Shown here: piece by piece, positions 1-8,793 of the stretch
Position numbering within the stretch: position 1 is the stretch's first letter
Layout: every line of letters begins with the position of its first letter
Assembly: GCF_000172795.2 (NCBI RefSeq)
Contig: NZ_CP020947.1
Coordinates: 4,233,001-4,297,000, forward strand
Source: Rhizobium sp. CIAT894
GTDB taxonomy: Bacteria > Pseudomonadota > Alphaproteobacteria > Rhizobiales > Rhizobiaceae
Direction of reading: 5' to 3'
Length of the DNA stretch: 64,000 nt
Notes under the pieces: model-generated
Databases searched by the model: none
Seen by the model: only the letters and a program-made list of their open reading frames with translations
What the model was told of the DNA's origin: nothing
Program-made: the position numbers and the translations under genes

Positions 1-517
1 CCAGCGTCAGATTGCTCGCCCGCTCGACGCTCTCCCAGTCGGCTTCCAGCTTATTGGCGTCGAGATAGGCCTTGAAGGCGGTCAGAAGGGCGGCGCGATC
101 GACCGCCTCCTCCTCGTTCGCGGCCGAGAGATCGGCGATAAAAGGGGCGATACGGAAGGTGCGGAAGGGATCGCTGGTGGCTTTCTCCTCCAGCAGCCGA
201 AAGCGGCAGACGCCGGTCAGCGAGACGATATAGCGCCCGTCACCGGTCTCGGCGAAGGAGGTGATGCGGCCAAGGCAGCCGACAGCGGCAAGGTGGGGAT
301 CGCCGCCCTTGTCCTCGTGTTCGCCGAGCGCCGGCTGCACCATGCCGATCAGCCGGTTTCCGGTCAGCGCCGCATCCAGCATCGCCAGATACCGCGGCTC
401 GAAAATATTGAGCGGAAGCTGCCCGGCCGGCAGAAGCAGGGCACCGGTCAGCGGAAAGACGGCGATCGTATCAGGCAAATCGCCCGGCTTCAGGTATCTG
501 GCATTACCGACTTGCAT
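1..517 (-). CDS. LON peptidase N-terminal domain protein (3' end outside window)
   Basis: The protein starts at the ATG read from 517 and runs off the left edge after about 172 residues. It resembles the substrate-binding N-terminal domain of Lon protease without the AAA+ and peptidase parts. The family signature is the stretch with IAVFPLTGALLLPAGQLPLN and NIFEPRYLAM, followed by GDGRYIVSLTGVCRFRL. Such stand-alone LON-domain proteins (COG2802) are common in alphaproteobacteria and have no firmly assigned reaction. It lies just downstream of the thioredoxin-like gene on the same strand with a gap of about 90 bases, so co-transcription is likely. The C-terminus is not visible. Confidence 0.8.
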   Translation of the reverse strand, partial: MQVGNARYLKPGDLPDTIAVFPLTGALLLPAGQLPLNIFEPRYLAMLDAALTGNRLIGMVQPALGEHEDKGGDPHLAAVGCLGRITSFAETGDGRYIVSLTGVCRFRLLEEKATSDPFRTFRIAPFIADLSAANEEEAVDRAALLTAFKAYLDANKLEADWESVERASNLTL

Positions 518-608
518 GAAACCGTCCCGCATTCTTGTAAACGGGCATGCCCGTTCTGACGAGAATGTGGTGCCCCCGCCCAAAAACGCAAGGGCATATC
601 TGCTAAAC

Positions 609-1570
609 TTAGGAGAACAGCATCGCCGAAAGCTTGCGCCGGGCCGAAACCGTCGCCGGATCCTTGAAGCCCCAGACCTCGAAGAACTGCAGCAGCTGGC
701 GGCGGGCGCCGTCATCGTCGAAGGTCCGGTCCTTGCGCATGATCAGCAGCAGGTGCTCGGCCGCTTCGTCACGCCGGCCTTCGACATTGAGGATCTTGGC
801 AAGCTTCAGCCGTGCCTCGTGGTCGTCGGGGTTTGCGGCAAGGTCGCGTTCGAGCGCAACGGGATCGCCGAGCTTGCGGGCTTCCTCGATCTGTTCGAGC
901 TTCTTCAGCACCGCCTGGATGCCGGCGTCTTTCGCCAGCGCCTCCGGCAGATCGGCCAGCGTTTCGCGCGCCCGCGCATGCTGGTTGGCGGCGATCATGC
1001 ATTCCGCCATCCCGGCAATCGCCTTGGCATTTTCGGGATCGGCCTGCATCACGGCGGCGTAGAGCTGCGCGGCCTCATTGATATTGCCGGCGGCCAGAAA
1101 TTCTGCCGCTTCGCCAAGCACGGCCTCGATTTCGGCCGCCTCGTCGGCGCCGGCCGGGCCGGCGATACGATCGATGAACTGATTGATCTGGCTTTCCGGC
1201 ACCGCGCCCATGAAGCCGTCGGCGGGGCGGCCGTTGACGAAGGCGATGACGGCGGGAATGGACTGGATGCCGTCGAGGGATGGTCGTCGATGTTCATCTT
1301 GACCAGCTTGACGCGACCCTTGGCTTCGTTGACCACTTTTTCCAATACCGGCGTCAGCTGCTTGCACGGGCCGCACCAGGGCGCCCAGAAATCGACCAGC
1401 ACCGGCTGCCTGCGCGATTCCTCGATCACGTCCTTGCCGAAATTCGCGGTCGTCGTGTCGGTGATGTAGCTGCCGGCCGCAGGCGCCGATTCCGGCTGGG
1501 CGCCGAAGCTTGCCGTCGCCGACATCTGATTTCCGAAGGAACCGTTATAGGGATTGTTGCTGCCGCTCAT
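609..1570 (-). pseudogene. Thioredoxin/CnoX (YbbN)-like gene broken by a frameshift
   Basis: Frame one starts at the ATG read from 1570 behind a GGAG ribosome site and encodes a thioredoxin half with the active site [12 protein letters not shown] at about residues 66-77. Around 1266-1280 the reading frame shifts: the family continuation, with the cis-proline strand [13 protein letters not shown] and a C-terminal TPR-like half ([19 protein letters not shown]), is found in the other frame and ends at 609. The intact family is a fused thioredoxin-TPR holdase (CnoX/YbbN) of about 320-330 residues. Comparison with what I remember of rhizobial homologues ([21 protein letters not shown]) suggests a loss of about 13 bases; directly visible is only that the loss is one base modulo three. 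If translated, the product is a 173-residue protein with a scrambled end. An assembly error is possible but a single-base homopolymer slip does not explain it. Confidence 0.85.
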
Positions 1571-1625
1571 AGGTATCTCCCGCGCGCCGATCCTGCCGGC
1601 ATCATTGTAGCGCTAAAATCGTATG

Positions 1626-2135
1626 TCAGGACGTCACTTTCAAGACAAGCGGCTTGTGTCCGGTCGCTTCCATGAAACGGATGAGATCGCCGCCTGCAAT
1701 CGAGGTCGTCGCATCGTTGGAGAGCGGATGGCAGTTGACGATCTCTTCGCGCATCAGATCGGCATCGAGCACGAAGGTGACGTTCCCTGCCGTATCGTTG
1801 ATCGCGCCGAAGGCGGTGACCGCGCCGGGAACGACCCCGAGATAGTCCATCAGCTTCTCCGCCCTGCCGAAAGAGACCCGGCCGGACCCGCCGATCAAAT
1901 TGTGCACCTGCTTGAGGTCGACCTCTGCATTTTCCTCCACGGTCAGCAGAAAATACCTGTCCTTCTTATCCTTGATAAAGAGATTCTTGGTATGGCCGCC
2001 GGGAATCTCGTCGCGCAGCGCAACCGATTCGGCCACGGTGAAGACAGGCGCATGATCGACCGTCTTATGGGCGATGCCGAGCCCGTCGAGGAAGGCGAAC
2101 AGTTCTTCTCTTGTCTTGGGGGTGTTTTCGGGCAT
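1626..2135 (-). CDS. Prolyl-tRNA editing protein, YbaK/ProX family
   Basis: This is a 169-residue free-standing editing domain of the YbaK/EbsC superfamily, which hydrolyses mischarged aminoacyl-tRNA(Pro), typically Ala-tRNA(Pro), in the cytoplasm. Visible family features are TREELFAFLDGLGI, the lysine region GGHTKNLFIKDKKDRYFLLT with the catalytic-type KNLF motif, and GGSGRVSFGRAEKL followed by GAVTAFGAIND. Length and order match the ProX/PrdX (ProXp-ala) group. The ATG at 2135 fits the usual MPxxTxEEL family start; an in-frame ATG at 2147 adds four residues and cannot be excluded. It precedes the broken thioredoxin gene on the same strand. Confidence 0.85.
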   Translation of the reverse strand: MPENTPKTREELFAFLDGLGIAHKTVDHAPVFTVAESVALRDEIPGGHTKNLFIKDKKDRYFLLTVEENAEVDLKQVHNLIGGSGRVSFGRAEKLMDYLGVVPGAVTAFGAINDTAGNVTFVLDADLMREEIVNCHPLSNDATTSIAGGDLIRFMEATGHKPLVLKVTS

Positions 2136-2389
2136 CGGGCAATCCATTGGTGGTGAGGAAAAGTCGAGATGCCCTGATTAAGACCGCCCACATCATTTGG
2201 CAATCTTCGCCACCGACGCTCAACCCCCGCATTTGCGGCCTTTCCGCCTGCCTCATGCGACCTTGCGAATTTTTCTTCGCCTCTTCGTCATTTCCCTGTT
2301 GCATTTGAAAATCCGTTAGGCCATATAGCGCCCGTCGCCACAAGGCGGCGCCCACGGTCCAACGACTACCCCGGACCGATGCGGATTGA

Positions 2390-2464
2390 GCGGGTGTAGC
2401 TCAGGGGTAGAGCACAACCTTGCCAAGGTTGGGGTCGAGGGTTCGAATCCCTTCGCCCGCTCCA
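2390..2464 (+). tRNA. tRNA-Gly (anticodon GCC)
   Basis: The acceptor arms GCGGGTG (2390-2396) and CGCCCGC (2454-2460) pair, the discriminator base is T2461 and CCA is encoded at 2462-2464. The anticodon stem CAACC/GGTTG encloses the loop TTGCCAA, giving anticodon GCC at 2422-2424. The T arm carries GGTTCGAATCC. A T-poor stretch follows; no clear terminator is seen immediately downstream. Confidence 0.97.
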
Positions 2465-2661
2465 GTTTCTCCATCAATATCAAGTGACGAAACGTTACCG
2501 GATATGGGTAACAACCCGGTGCCGAACGGGTTATTGATCGATGCAGCGCCAGCCTTCGTCCAGACGACGTTTCCTCGGCCGTCGCGGACCCATGTGACGC
2601 CCTCAACCGCTCCTTGTCGCGCCATCAGTCGCCGCTTTCCTAACAATTTTGCCGCGTCCGA

Positions 2662-2675
2662 TTGATTCTGCTCAA
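2662..2675. promoter_or_regulatory. Candidate FixK/Fnr box
   Basis: The sequence TTGATTCTGCTCAA matches the Fnr/FixK consensus TTGAT-N4-ATCAA at nine of ten fixed positions. It lies about 100 bases ahead of the CBS-BON gene and, beyond it, phosphoketolase, both genes that fit microaerobic control. The remaining sequence between the tRNA and 2778 (about 310 bases) holds no convincing gene. Assignment is by motif only. Confidence 0.45.
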
Positions 2676-2777
2676 TGCAAAGCGTGGTGGTATCCGACTA
2701 GGCTCTCTGCGTTTGTGGAAAAGCGCGGACGTCGAGAGTGACGGCATCTGAGGAGATGCAGCCGGAGTTGGATCAAC

Positions 2778-3449
2778 ATGCTCGTCAAAGATGTAATGAC
2801 GACGACGGTCGTCACACTGTCGCCTGACAACAGCGTTCGGCATGCAGCCAAGCTCATGGCCGACCAGCAGGTAAGCGGCGTCCCGGTCGTCGACGATGAC
2901 GGGCGCTTGCTGGGCGTCATCAGCGAGGGTGATCTGATCCGTCGAACGGAACTGTCGAGCGGCGCGTTCGTTCTGAAGGCGGATATGGAGCTTGGACCCG
3001 ATGAGAGAGCGAACGCTTTTGTAAAACGATGTGCGTGGAGAGTGGGCGACGTCATGACCCCCGATCCTCTGACGATCGACGAAGATGCTGCCCTTTCCCA
3101 TGTCGCCGAACTCATGCAGGAGCGTGGCATCAAGCGCATTCCAGTGCTGCGGGACGGCAAACTCGTCGGCATCGTCAGCCGCGCCGACCTTCTGCAGGTA
3201 ATTTACTCGGCCAAACCGGACGACACCGCCGCCGGTGACGAAGCCATTCGACGCAGTATTCTTGTTCGGCTCGGTGAAAATACCGGTCTCGAACGATTGG
3301 ATGTGTCCGTCACGGTCACCGAGGGGATCGTGCATTTCTGGGGCAACGTCGAGACGGCCGCCTGCCGCAGGGCCGCGCGGATTTTAGCGGAAGGCGTCCA
3401 CGGTGTCCGCGGCGTGGTGGAGCATTTCCCGGAATCCCCTCCTCCGTAG
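2778..3449 (+). CDS. CBS-pair and BON domain protein
   Basis: The 223-residue protein has two CBS motifs, roughly residues 1-60 (VKDVMTTTVVTLSPDNSVR, then GVPVVDDDGRLLGVISEGDL) and 92-150 (VGDVMTPDPLTIDEDAALSH, then RIPVLRDGKLVGIVSRADLL). They are followed by a BON domain at about 160-220 (LDVSVTVTEGIVHFWGNVET). CBS pairs bind adenosyl ligands and BON domains contact membranes or phospholipids; the exact role is unknown. It has no signal peptide, so a cytoplasmic or membrane-peripheral sensor is likely. It sits 77 bases before phosphoketolase on the same strand, so the two are probably co-expressed. Confidence 0.9.
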   Translation: MLVKDVMTTTVVTLSPDNSVRHAAKLMADQQVSGVPVVDDDGRLLGVISEGDLIRRTELSSGAFVLKADMELGPDERANAFVKRCAWRVGDVMTPDPLTIDEDAALSHVAELMQERGIKRIPVLRDGKLVGIVSRADLLQVIYSAKPDDTAAGDEAIRRSILVRLGENTGLERLDVSVTVTEGIVHFWGNVETAACRRAARILAEGVHGVRGVVEHFPESPPP

Positions 3450-3526
3450 CGCCGACATGAGACTGCGCCGGCCTTCATGAACCGAGCCGGCAACATTCGG
3501 CAATGTCATTTTGATTGGAGACTCCG

Positions 3527-5989
3527 ATGGCTTCACCAGAAACGGCAGTGATGAAGAAAACCGCCCCGGCGGTGTCGCGTGGAAAAGCTCCGCTTTCTTC
3601 CGAGGAGCTCCGCCTCATGGATGCCTACTGGCGGGCGTCGAACTATCTCTCGGTCGGGCAGATCTATCTGCTCGACAATCCCCTGCTCAAGAAACCTCTG
3701 GCGCGCGCGCATATCAAGCCGCGGCTGCTCGGCCATTGGGGCACTTCGCCTGGCCTGAACATGCTCTATGTGCACCTCAATCGGGTGATCAAGCGCGACG
3801 ACCTCAACATGATCTATGTGATCGGCCCCGGCCACGGCGGGCCGTCGCTCGTTGCCCATGCCTATCTGGAGGGAACATACAGCGAATTCTACCCAAATAT
3901 CGGTCAGGACGAGGAGGGCATGAAGCGGCTGTTCAAGCAGTTCAGCTTTCCTGGCGGCATTCCGAGCCACGTTGCTCCCGAAACACCGGGGAGCATCCAT
4001 GAAGGTGGCGAACTCGGTTATGCCCTCAGCCACGCCTATGGCGCCGCCTTCGACAATCCCGATCTGATCGTGGCCTGTGTCGTCGGTGACGGGGAAGCCG
4101 AAACCGGGCCTCTCGCCACGGGATGGCATGGAAACAAGTTTCTCAATCCTGCCCGTGACGGATGCGTTCTGCCGATCCTGCATCTCAATGGCTACAAGAT
4201 CGCCAATCCCTGTTTCCTCGCCCGCATTCCCAAGGAAGAATTGGCGAAGTTCTTCGAAGGCATGGGATATGCGCCCCTCTTCGTCGAAGGCCATGAGCCC
4301 GATCAGGTGCAGCAGCAGCTTGCCGCCGCTATGGACACCGCCGTCGCAACGATCAAGACGATCTGGGCGGAAGCGCGGGGCAAGGGGAAGATCCGTCGTC
4401 CGGCCTGGCCGATGATTGTCTTCCGCACGCCGAAAGGCTGGACCTGCCCGTCCGAAATCGACGGCAAGAAATGCGAAGACTATTGGCGCTCGCACCAGGT
4501 TCCGATGGGCGACATGGACAAGCCGGAACATATCAAGGTGCTTCAACACTGGATGAAGAGCTATAGACCCGAAGAGCTTTTCGACGGCGACGGCAGGTTG
4601 CGGGCTGAACTGGCCTCGCTGGCGCCGACCGGGCGTCGCCGGATGAGCGACAATCCGCACGCAAACGGTGGTCTGTTGCTGCGCGATCTGAAGATGCCGG
4701 CTTTCCGCGATTATGCCGTCTCGGTGCCCAAGCCTGGATCGGTGACCGCAGAATCCGCTCGTCTCATGGGCAAGTTCCTGCGCGATGTGATGAAACTGAA
4801 CCTTCAGAGCGAGAACTTTCGGCTGTTCAGCCCGGACGAAAACAATTCCAATCGCTGGCAGGACGTGCTGGAGGTAACGGATCGCTGCTATATGGCCGAG
4901 ATCTATCCCGAGGACGATCACCTGTCGCCCGGCGGCCGCATCATGGAAGTCTTAAGCGAGCATCAATGCCAGGGCTGGCTGGAAGGCTATCTGCTGACGG
5001 GGCGCCACGGCTTCTTCTCCTGCTACGAGGCGTTCATTCACATCATCGATTCGATGTTCAATCAGCATGCCAAATGGCTGAAGGTGTGCAACCACATTCC
5101 CTGGCGACGGCCGATCGCCTCGCTCAATTACTTCCTGAGTTCGCATGTCTGGAGGCAGGATCACAATGGCTTTTCTCATCAGGATCCAGGCTTCATCGAC
5201 CATGTGATCAACAAGAAGGCCGAGGTTATCCGGGTCTATCTTCCGCCGGATGCCAATACGCTCCTGTCCGTTACCGACCATTGCCTGCGCAGCCGCAACT
5301 ATGTGAACGTGGTGGTGGCAGGCAAGCAGCCGGCACCGCAATGGCTCACGATGGACGAGGCCATCAAGCACTGCACCGAAGGCCTCGGCATTTGGGAATG
5401 GGCCAGCAATGACCGGGGCTCGGAACCGGATGTGGTCATGGCCTGCTGCGGCGATGTGCCGACGCTCGAGACGCTTGCCGCCGTCCAGATGATCCGCAAG
5501 CACCTTCCCCAATTGAAGGTTCGGGTCATCAATGTCGTCAATCTGATGAAGCTGCAGCCCTCGAGCGAACATCCCCATGGGCTTTCGGATGCCGATTTCG
5601 ATGCACTTTTCACGAAGGACAAGCCGATCATCTTCGCATTCCATGGATATCCCTGGCTGATCCACCGGCTGACCTATCGGCGGACCAACCACAAGAACCT
5701 GCATGTCCGGGGCTACAAGGAAGAGGGAACGACCACGACTCCGTTCGACATGGTCGTTCTGAACCAGCTCGATCGCTTCCATCTTGTTGAAGACGTCATC
5801 GATCGACTGCCGCAACTTGGCGCGCGCGCGGCCTACTTCAAGCAGGCAATCCGCGGGAAGCTGATTGAGCACCGGCAATATATCGAGGCGCACGGTGATG
5901 ACATGCCTGAGATCAGCGGCTGGACATGGGGCGTTCGGAGCACGGAGAAAGTGAAGGCGGCGACCTCCACGGAGGGGGATAATGCCTAG
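3527..5989 (+). CDS. xfp: Xylulose-5-phosphate/fructose-6-phosphate phosphoketolase
   Basis: This 820-residue thiamine-diphosphate enzyme splits xylulose-5-phosphate or fructose-6-phosphate into acetyl phosphate and glyceraldehyde-3-phosphate or erythrose-4-phosphate. Visible family signatures include [58 protein letters not shown] (cofactor-binding GDG) and the C-terminal [15 protein letters not shown]. Length is full for the family. The ATG at 3527 with GGAG at 3518-3520 is preferred over an in-frame TTG at 3515, which would overlap that ribosome site. No acetate kinase gene follows, although one often does elsewhere. A GC-rich hairpin with arms GCCCCCT/AGAGGGGGC lies just after the stop (about 5995-6027) without a T-run. 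Confidence 0.96.
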   Translation: MASPETAVMKKTAPAVSRGKAPLSSEELRLMDAYWRASNYLSVGQIYLLDNPLLKKPLARAHIKPRLLGHWGTSPGLNMLYVHLNRVIKRDDLNMIYVIGPGHGGPSLVAHAYLEGTYSEFYPNIGQDEEGMKRLFKQFSFPGGIPSHVAPETPGSIHEGGELGYALSHAYGAAFDNPDLIVACVVGDGEAETGPLATGWHGNKFLNPARDGCVLPILHLNGYKIANPCFLARIPKEELAKFFEGMGYAPLFVEGHEPDQVQQQLAAAMDTAVATIKTIWAEARGKGKIRRPAWPMIVFRTPKGWTCPSEIDGKKCEDYWRSHQVPMGDMDKPEHIKVLQHWMKSYRPEELFDGDGRLRAELASLAPTGRRRMSDNPHANGGLLLRDLKMPAFRDYAVSVPKPGSVTAESARLMGKFLRDVMKLNLQSENFRLFSPDENNSNRWQDVLEVTDRCYMAEIYPEDDHLSPGGRIMEVLSEHQCQGWLEGYLLTGRHGFFSCYEAFIHIIDSMFNQHAKWLKVCNHIPWRRPIASLNYFLSSHVWRQDHNGFSHQDPGFIDHVINKKAEVIRVYLPPDANTLLSVTDHCLRSRNYVNVVVAGKQPAPQWLTMDEAIKHCTEGLGIWEWASNDRGSEPDVVMACCGDVPTLETLAAVQMIRKHLPQLKVRVINVVNLMKLQPSSEHPHGLSDADFDALFTKDKPIIFAFHGYPWLIHRLTYRRTNHKNLHVRGYKEEGTTTTPFDMVVLNQLDRFHLVEDVIDRLPQLGARAAYFKQAIRGKLIEHRQYIEAHGDDMPEISGWTWGVRSTEKVKAATSTEGDNA

Positions 5990-6190
5990 ACGACGGCCCC
6001 CTGCGCATTCCGATAGAGGGGGCGCCCGATGACCCCGTCGACCGGCAATCTCGGGGACGTCGCCTACCACCATGCGTCGGGCGCACCGGAAAAAAGTGCA
6101 CCGCGAGCAAACGATCATGCCGGCAGGCGCCCGGCCAGGGCCGCTTCCGGATGCTCGACGAAACCATCTGATTTCCTCGGTTAGCGCGTC

Positions 6191-7510
6191 ATGTCGGAGT
6201 TACTGTCAACTGATCCCGAATTGAACCGGATGCCGACGAACGAGGATCTCGGTCGCCTTCAGTTCACGACATTGCTCTATTATCTGCAGTGCACCAACCC
6301 GGACAACGGATTGGTCCGCGACAAGACGCAGGCAGGCGCACCGGCAAGCATTGCTGCCATCGGCATGGCGCTTGCCACCATTCCGGTCATCGTCGAGCGC
6401 GGGATCGTCATTCGTGAGTTTGCCGCGAAGATCGCCCGGCGCCGGCTGGAATTCCTGATATCCTGCCATCAGGGACCTGAACCGGACGCTTCCGGATACA
6501 AGGGTTTCTTCTACCATTTCCTCGACATTGAAACAGGAAAGCGGGTCTGGCAGTGCGAGTTGTCAACGATCGACTCAGCCTTCCTCTTCGCCGGCGCTTT
6601 GACGGTTGCGGCCTATTTCGATGCAGATACCGAGGACGAGGCGAAGGTTCGTGCGCTCGCCAAATCGCTCTACGAGCGCGTGGACTGGAACTGGGCGCGC
6701 GACAACGGCGCGACGCTCACTCATGGCTGGCGACCGGAGAACGGCTTCATTCCCTATCGCTGGCGCGGTTATGACGAAGGTCTGCTTCTTTATATTCTCG
6801 GGCTTGGTTCACCGAGCCACCCGCTGCCCCCGGAAAGCTTTACGGCCTATACGGAAAGCTACGAATGGCGGAATGTCTTCGGCCGCGAACTGCTCTATTC
6901 CGGTCCGCTCTTTACCCATCAGCTTTCGCATATGTGGATCGATTTTCGCGAAATTCGCGATGCCTTCATGCGTGAGCATGACAGCGATTATTTCAAGAAC
7001 AGCCGACACGCGACTTTCGTCCAGCAGGAATATGCCATCCGCAATCCGTTGAACTTCAAAGGTTACGGCGAATATTGCTGGGGCTTCACGGCAAGTGATG
7101 GACCCGGTTGGACGAAGCGGAACATAGATGGCATCGACAGGGAATTCTTCGATTACATTGCGCGTGGCGCCCCCTACGGACCGGATGACGGGACCGTATC
7201 TCCCTGGGCAGTGGTCGCTTCGCTGCCGTTCGCTCCGGAAATCGTCATCCCGACCGTCAGAAACTTTGCCCGAATGCGGCTTGGCATGACGCGCCTCTAC
7301 GGCTTCAGGCCATCGTTCAACCAGACATATGCGATGGAAGACAAGGACGAGGGATGGTGGGTCAGCCCCTACCATTTCGGCATCGACCAAGGGCCGGTCG
7401 TCCTGATGATCGAAAACTACCGAACCGGCCTGCTGTGGAACATCATGCGTCGGTGCGAGCCGGTCGTGGTGGGCTTGAGACGAGCGGGGTTTTCAGGCGG
7501 CTGGTTGTGA
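6191..7510 (+). CDS. Glycoamylase-like / GH144-type beta-glucanase, copy 1
   Basis: The 439-residue protein belongs to the glycoamylase-like family (PF10091), which includes GH144 beta-1,2-glucanases and the C-terminal part of cyclic beta-glucan synthases. Diagnostic blocks are GFFYHFLDIETG, CELSTIDSAFLFAGAL, GPDDGTVSPWAVVASLPF and GIDQGPVVLMIENYRTG, consistent with an (alpha/alpha)6 barrel. There is no signal peptide, so if active it works in the cytoplasm or is exported by another route. It is 201 bases downstream of xfp on the same strand. The second copy at 12329-13663 shares the same blocks in the same order. Rhizobia make cyclic beta-1,2-glucan, so that is the most plausible substrate; this is inference. 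Confidence 0.8.
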   Translation: MSELLSTDPELNRMPTNEDLGRLQFTTLLYYLQCTNPDNGLVRDKTQAGAPASIAAIGMALATIPVIVERGIVIREFAAKIARRRLEFLISCHQGPEPDASGYKGFFYHFLDIETGKRVWQCELSTIDSAFLFAGALTVAAYFDADTEDEAKVRALAKSLYERVDWNWARDNGATLTHGWRPENGFIPYRWRGYDEGLLLYILGLGSPSHPLPPESFTAYTESYEWRNVFGRELLYSGPLFTHQLSHMWIDFREIRDAFMREHDSDYFKNSRHATFVQQEYAIRNPLNFKGYGEYCWGFTASDGPGWTKRNIDGIDREFFDYIARGAPYGPDDGTVSPWAVVASLPFAPEIVIPTVRNFARMRLGMTRLYGFRPSFNQTYAMEDKDEGWWVSPYHFGIDQGPVVLMIENYRTGLLWNIMRRCEPVVVGLRRAGFSGGWL

Positions 7511-7598
7511 TGACGCCGGTTGGGCGGCTATCGCGCCATGGTTTGGCTTCGGCGCGGGTGGCATTTGAGGAAATCGTCGAAGAGCCTGGGCTTCACCT

Positions 7599-8580
7599 TC
7601 ATTCACGACGATCGATCCAACTCCAGGAACCGTCAGCGCCATACTCGAGAACTGCATCATAGGCTGAGCGTGGCGCGCCCGGTTCGGCGAAGTTGAGGCA
7701 AGCAATCCTTCGTTCCGCGAGCAGGTTGAGGATTTCGGCAAGAAGCTCATGACCGAAGATGGCATCGGCTTTTTCCAGAACAATGTATGACGGAGCGGCT
7801 GCCAGCGCGCTCGCAAGCGCAAGGAGCTGTTGTTCGCGTGGCGACAGCAAGGCCGACCAGTCCTGCTCGCTGTCCAGGTCGCTGGGCGTTAGATCGCGTG
7901 CGAGCCCGACGCTCTTCAGCAAAGCGAGGAGTTGGGCATCCGTTGTCTCGGCCGATGGTTTGGGTGGCGCCAGGATCTGGCGCAGGGTTCCTGGACCCGA
8001 ATACGTTCGCTGACCGAGAAAGCGCACCAATTGACGAGGCGGGGTGACGACGCGTCCACTCCCCGGCGTACCCAGTCCAACAGTCGCCCGGAATAACGCG
8101 ATGCCGGCGGCATCATCCTTTCCGGTTACGATGACGCGTGTGCCTGGCGGGACACGCACCGACAGATCTTTCAGCAATAGCTCGCCGGTCGGCGACGTCA
8201 GCGTCAAGCCTTCGTAGGCGAAAACTCCCTCGACCTCGCTGCGTTCAATGTGGGTGTCTGCCGCGCTGCGCGCGTCCTCGATCGCCTCCAACAGGGAACT
8301 GATGCGCGCCACGACGGTCGCGAAGTTCGAGATCGAATTGAACTGTGCGACAATGAAGGAAAACGCACCGACAAGCATCGCAAATGCTGCCGCAGACTGG
8401 GTGATCACTCCAAATTCCATGTCGCCGCGCATGAAAGCAGGGGCGATGAGGACCACCGGTATGATCTGTATCATCCAGTTGTAGCCGGTGGCAAAGAAGC
8501 CGACATTGCGATTGACGGAAATTATGCGCCTGAAGTTCGCGGCGAGATCGGGATGCGGCGGCTTTTCAGAGGTGCGAGAT
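7599..8580 (-). pseudogene. 5'-truncated YddA/SbmA-like ABC transporter
   Basis: Only the last third of an ABC_membrane_2-type transporter remains: the end of the membrane domain (NFRRIISVNRNVGFF, then NWMIQIIPVVLIAPAFMRG) and an ATP-binding-like domain. The frame stays open upstream of the internal ATG at 8474, and the match to the family continues to about 8560 and then stops, so the N-terminal membrane segments are missing. The nucleotide-binding domain is also degenerate: the P-loop reads VTGKDDAAGIALFRAT, the signature LSPREQQLLALA and Walker B YIVLEKADAIF. A full-length relative lies at 45270-47120. It stands opposite to its neighbours. I consider it non-functional. Confidence 0.75.
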
Positions 8581-8793
8581 CGGCTGGAAGATAGAACCCG
8601 ATGCGGGCAGCCGATACCGGCCGCCTCAAGGTGCTGGCGTTGGCGATGAAGGTGCGCATGCGCCGCTTGCAGCCGGCGCGTGCTTGGTGTCAGATGACCA
8701 TCGAAACTTCTGTCGACGGCTTACGCTCGGAAAGGCAGAACCGCCAGCACCACCCCGAACATCCTGATTGCCCCAACATAATCTGAGGTTCCC

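Noticed and set aside
261..1469. A 402-codon plus-strand frame over the thioredoxin region
   Set aside because: It lies antisense to two recognisable genes, its composition is Arg/Gly/Leu-rich as in shadow frames of GC-rich DNA, and it has no family resemblance.
2401..2646. Minus-strand frame of 81 codons running through tRNA-Gly
   Set aside because: Its end is the antisense of the tRNA (GEGIRTLDPNLGKV). The first part, WVRDGRGNVVWTKAG, looks faintly protein-like and might be a gene remnant, but I cannot name a family or support expression.
3515..3526. TTG start four codons upstream for phosphoketolase
   Set aside because: It would overlap the GGAG ribosome site of the ATG at 3527.
6028..6180. 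A 50-codon plus frame between xfp and the GH144-like gene
   Set aside because: No ribosome site and no family; it contains no trace of acetate kinase, which I looked for here.
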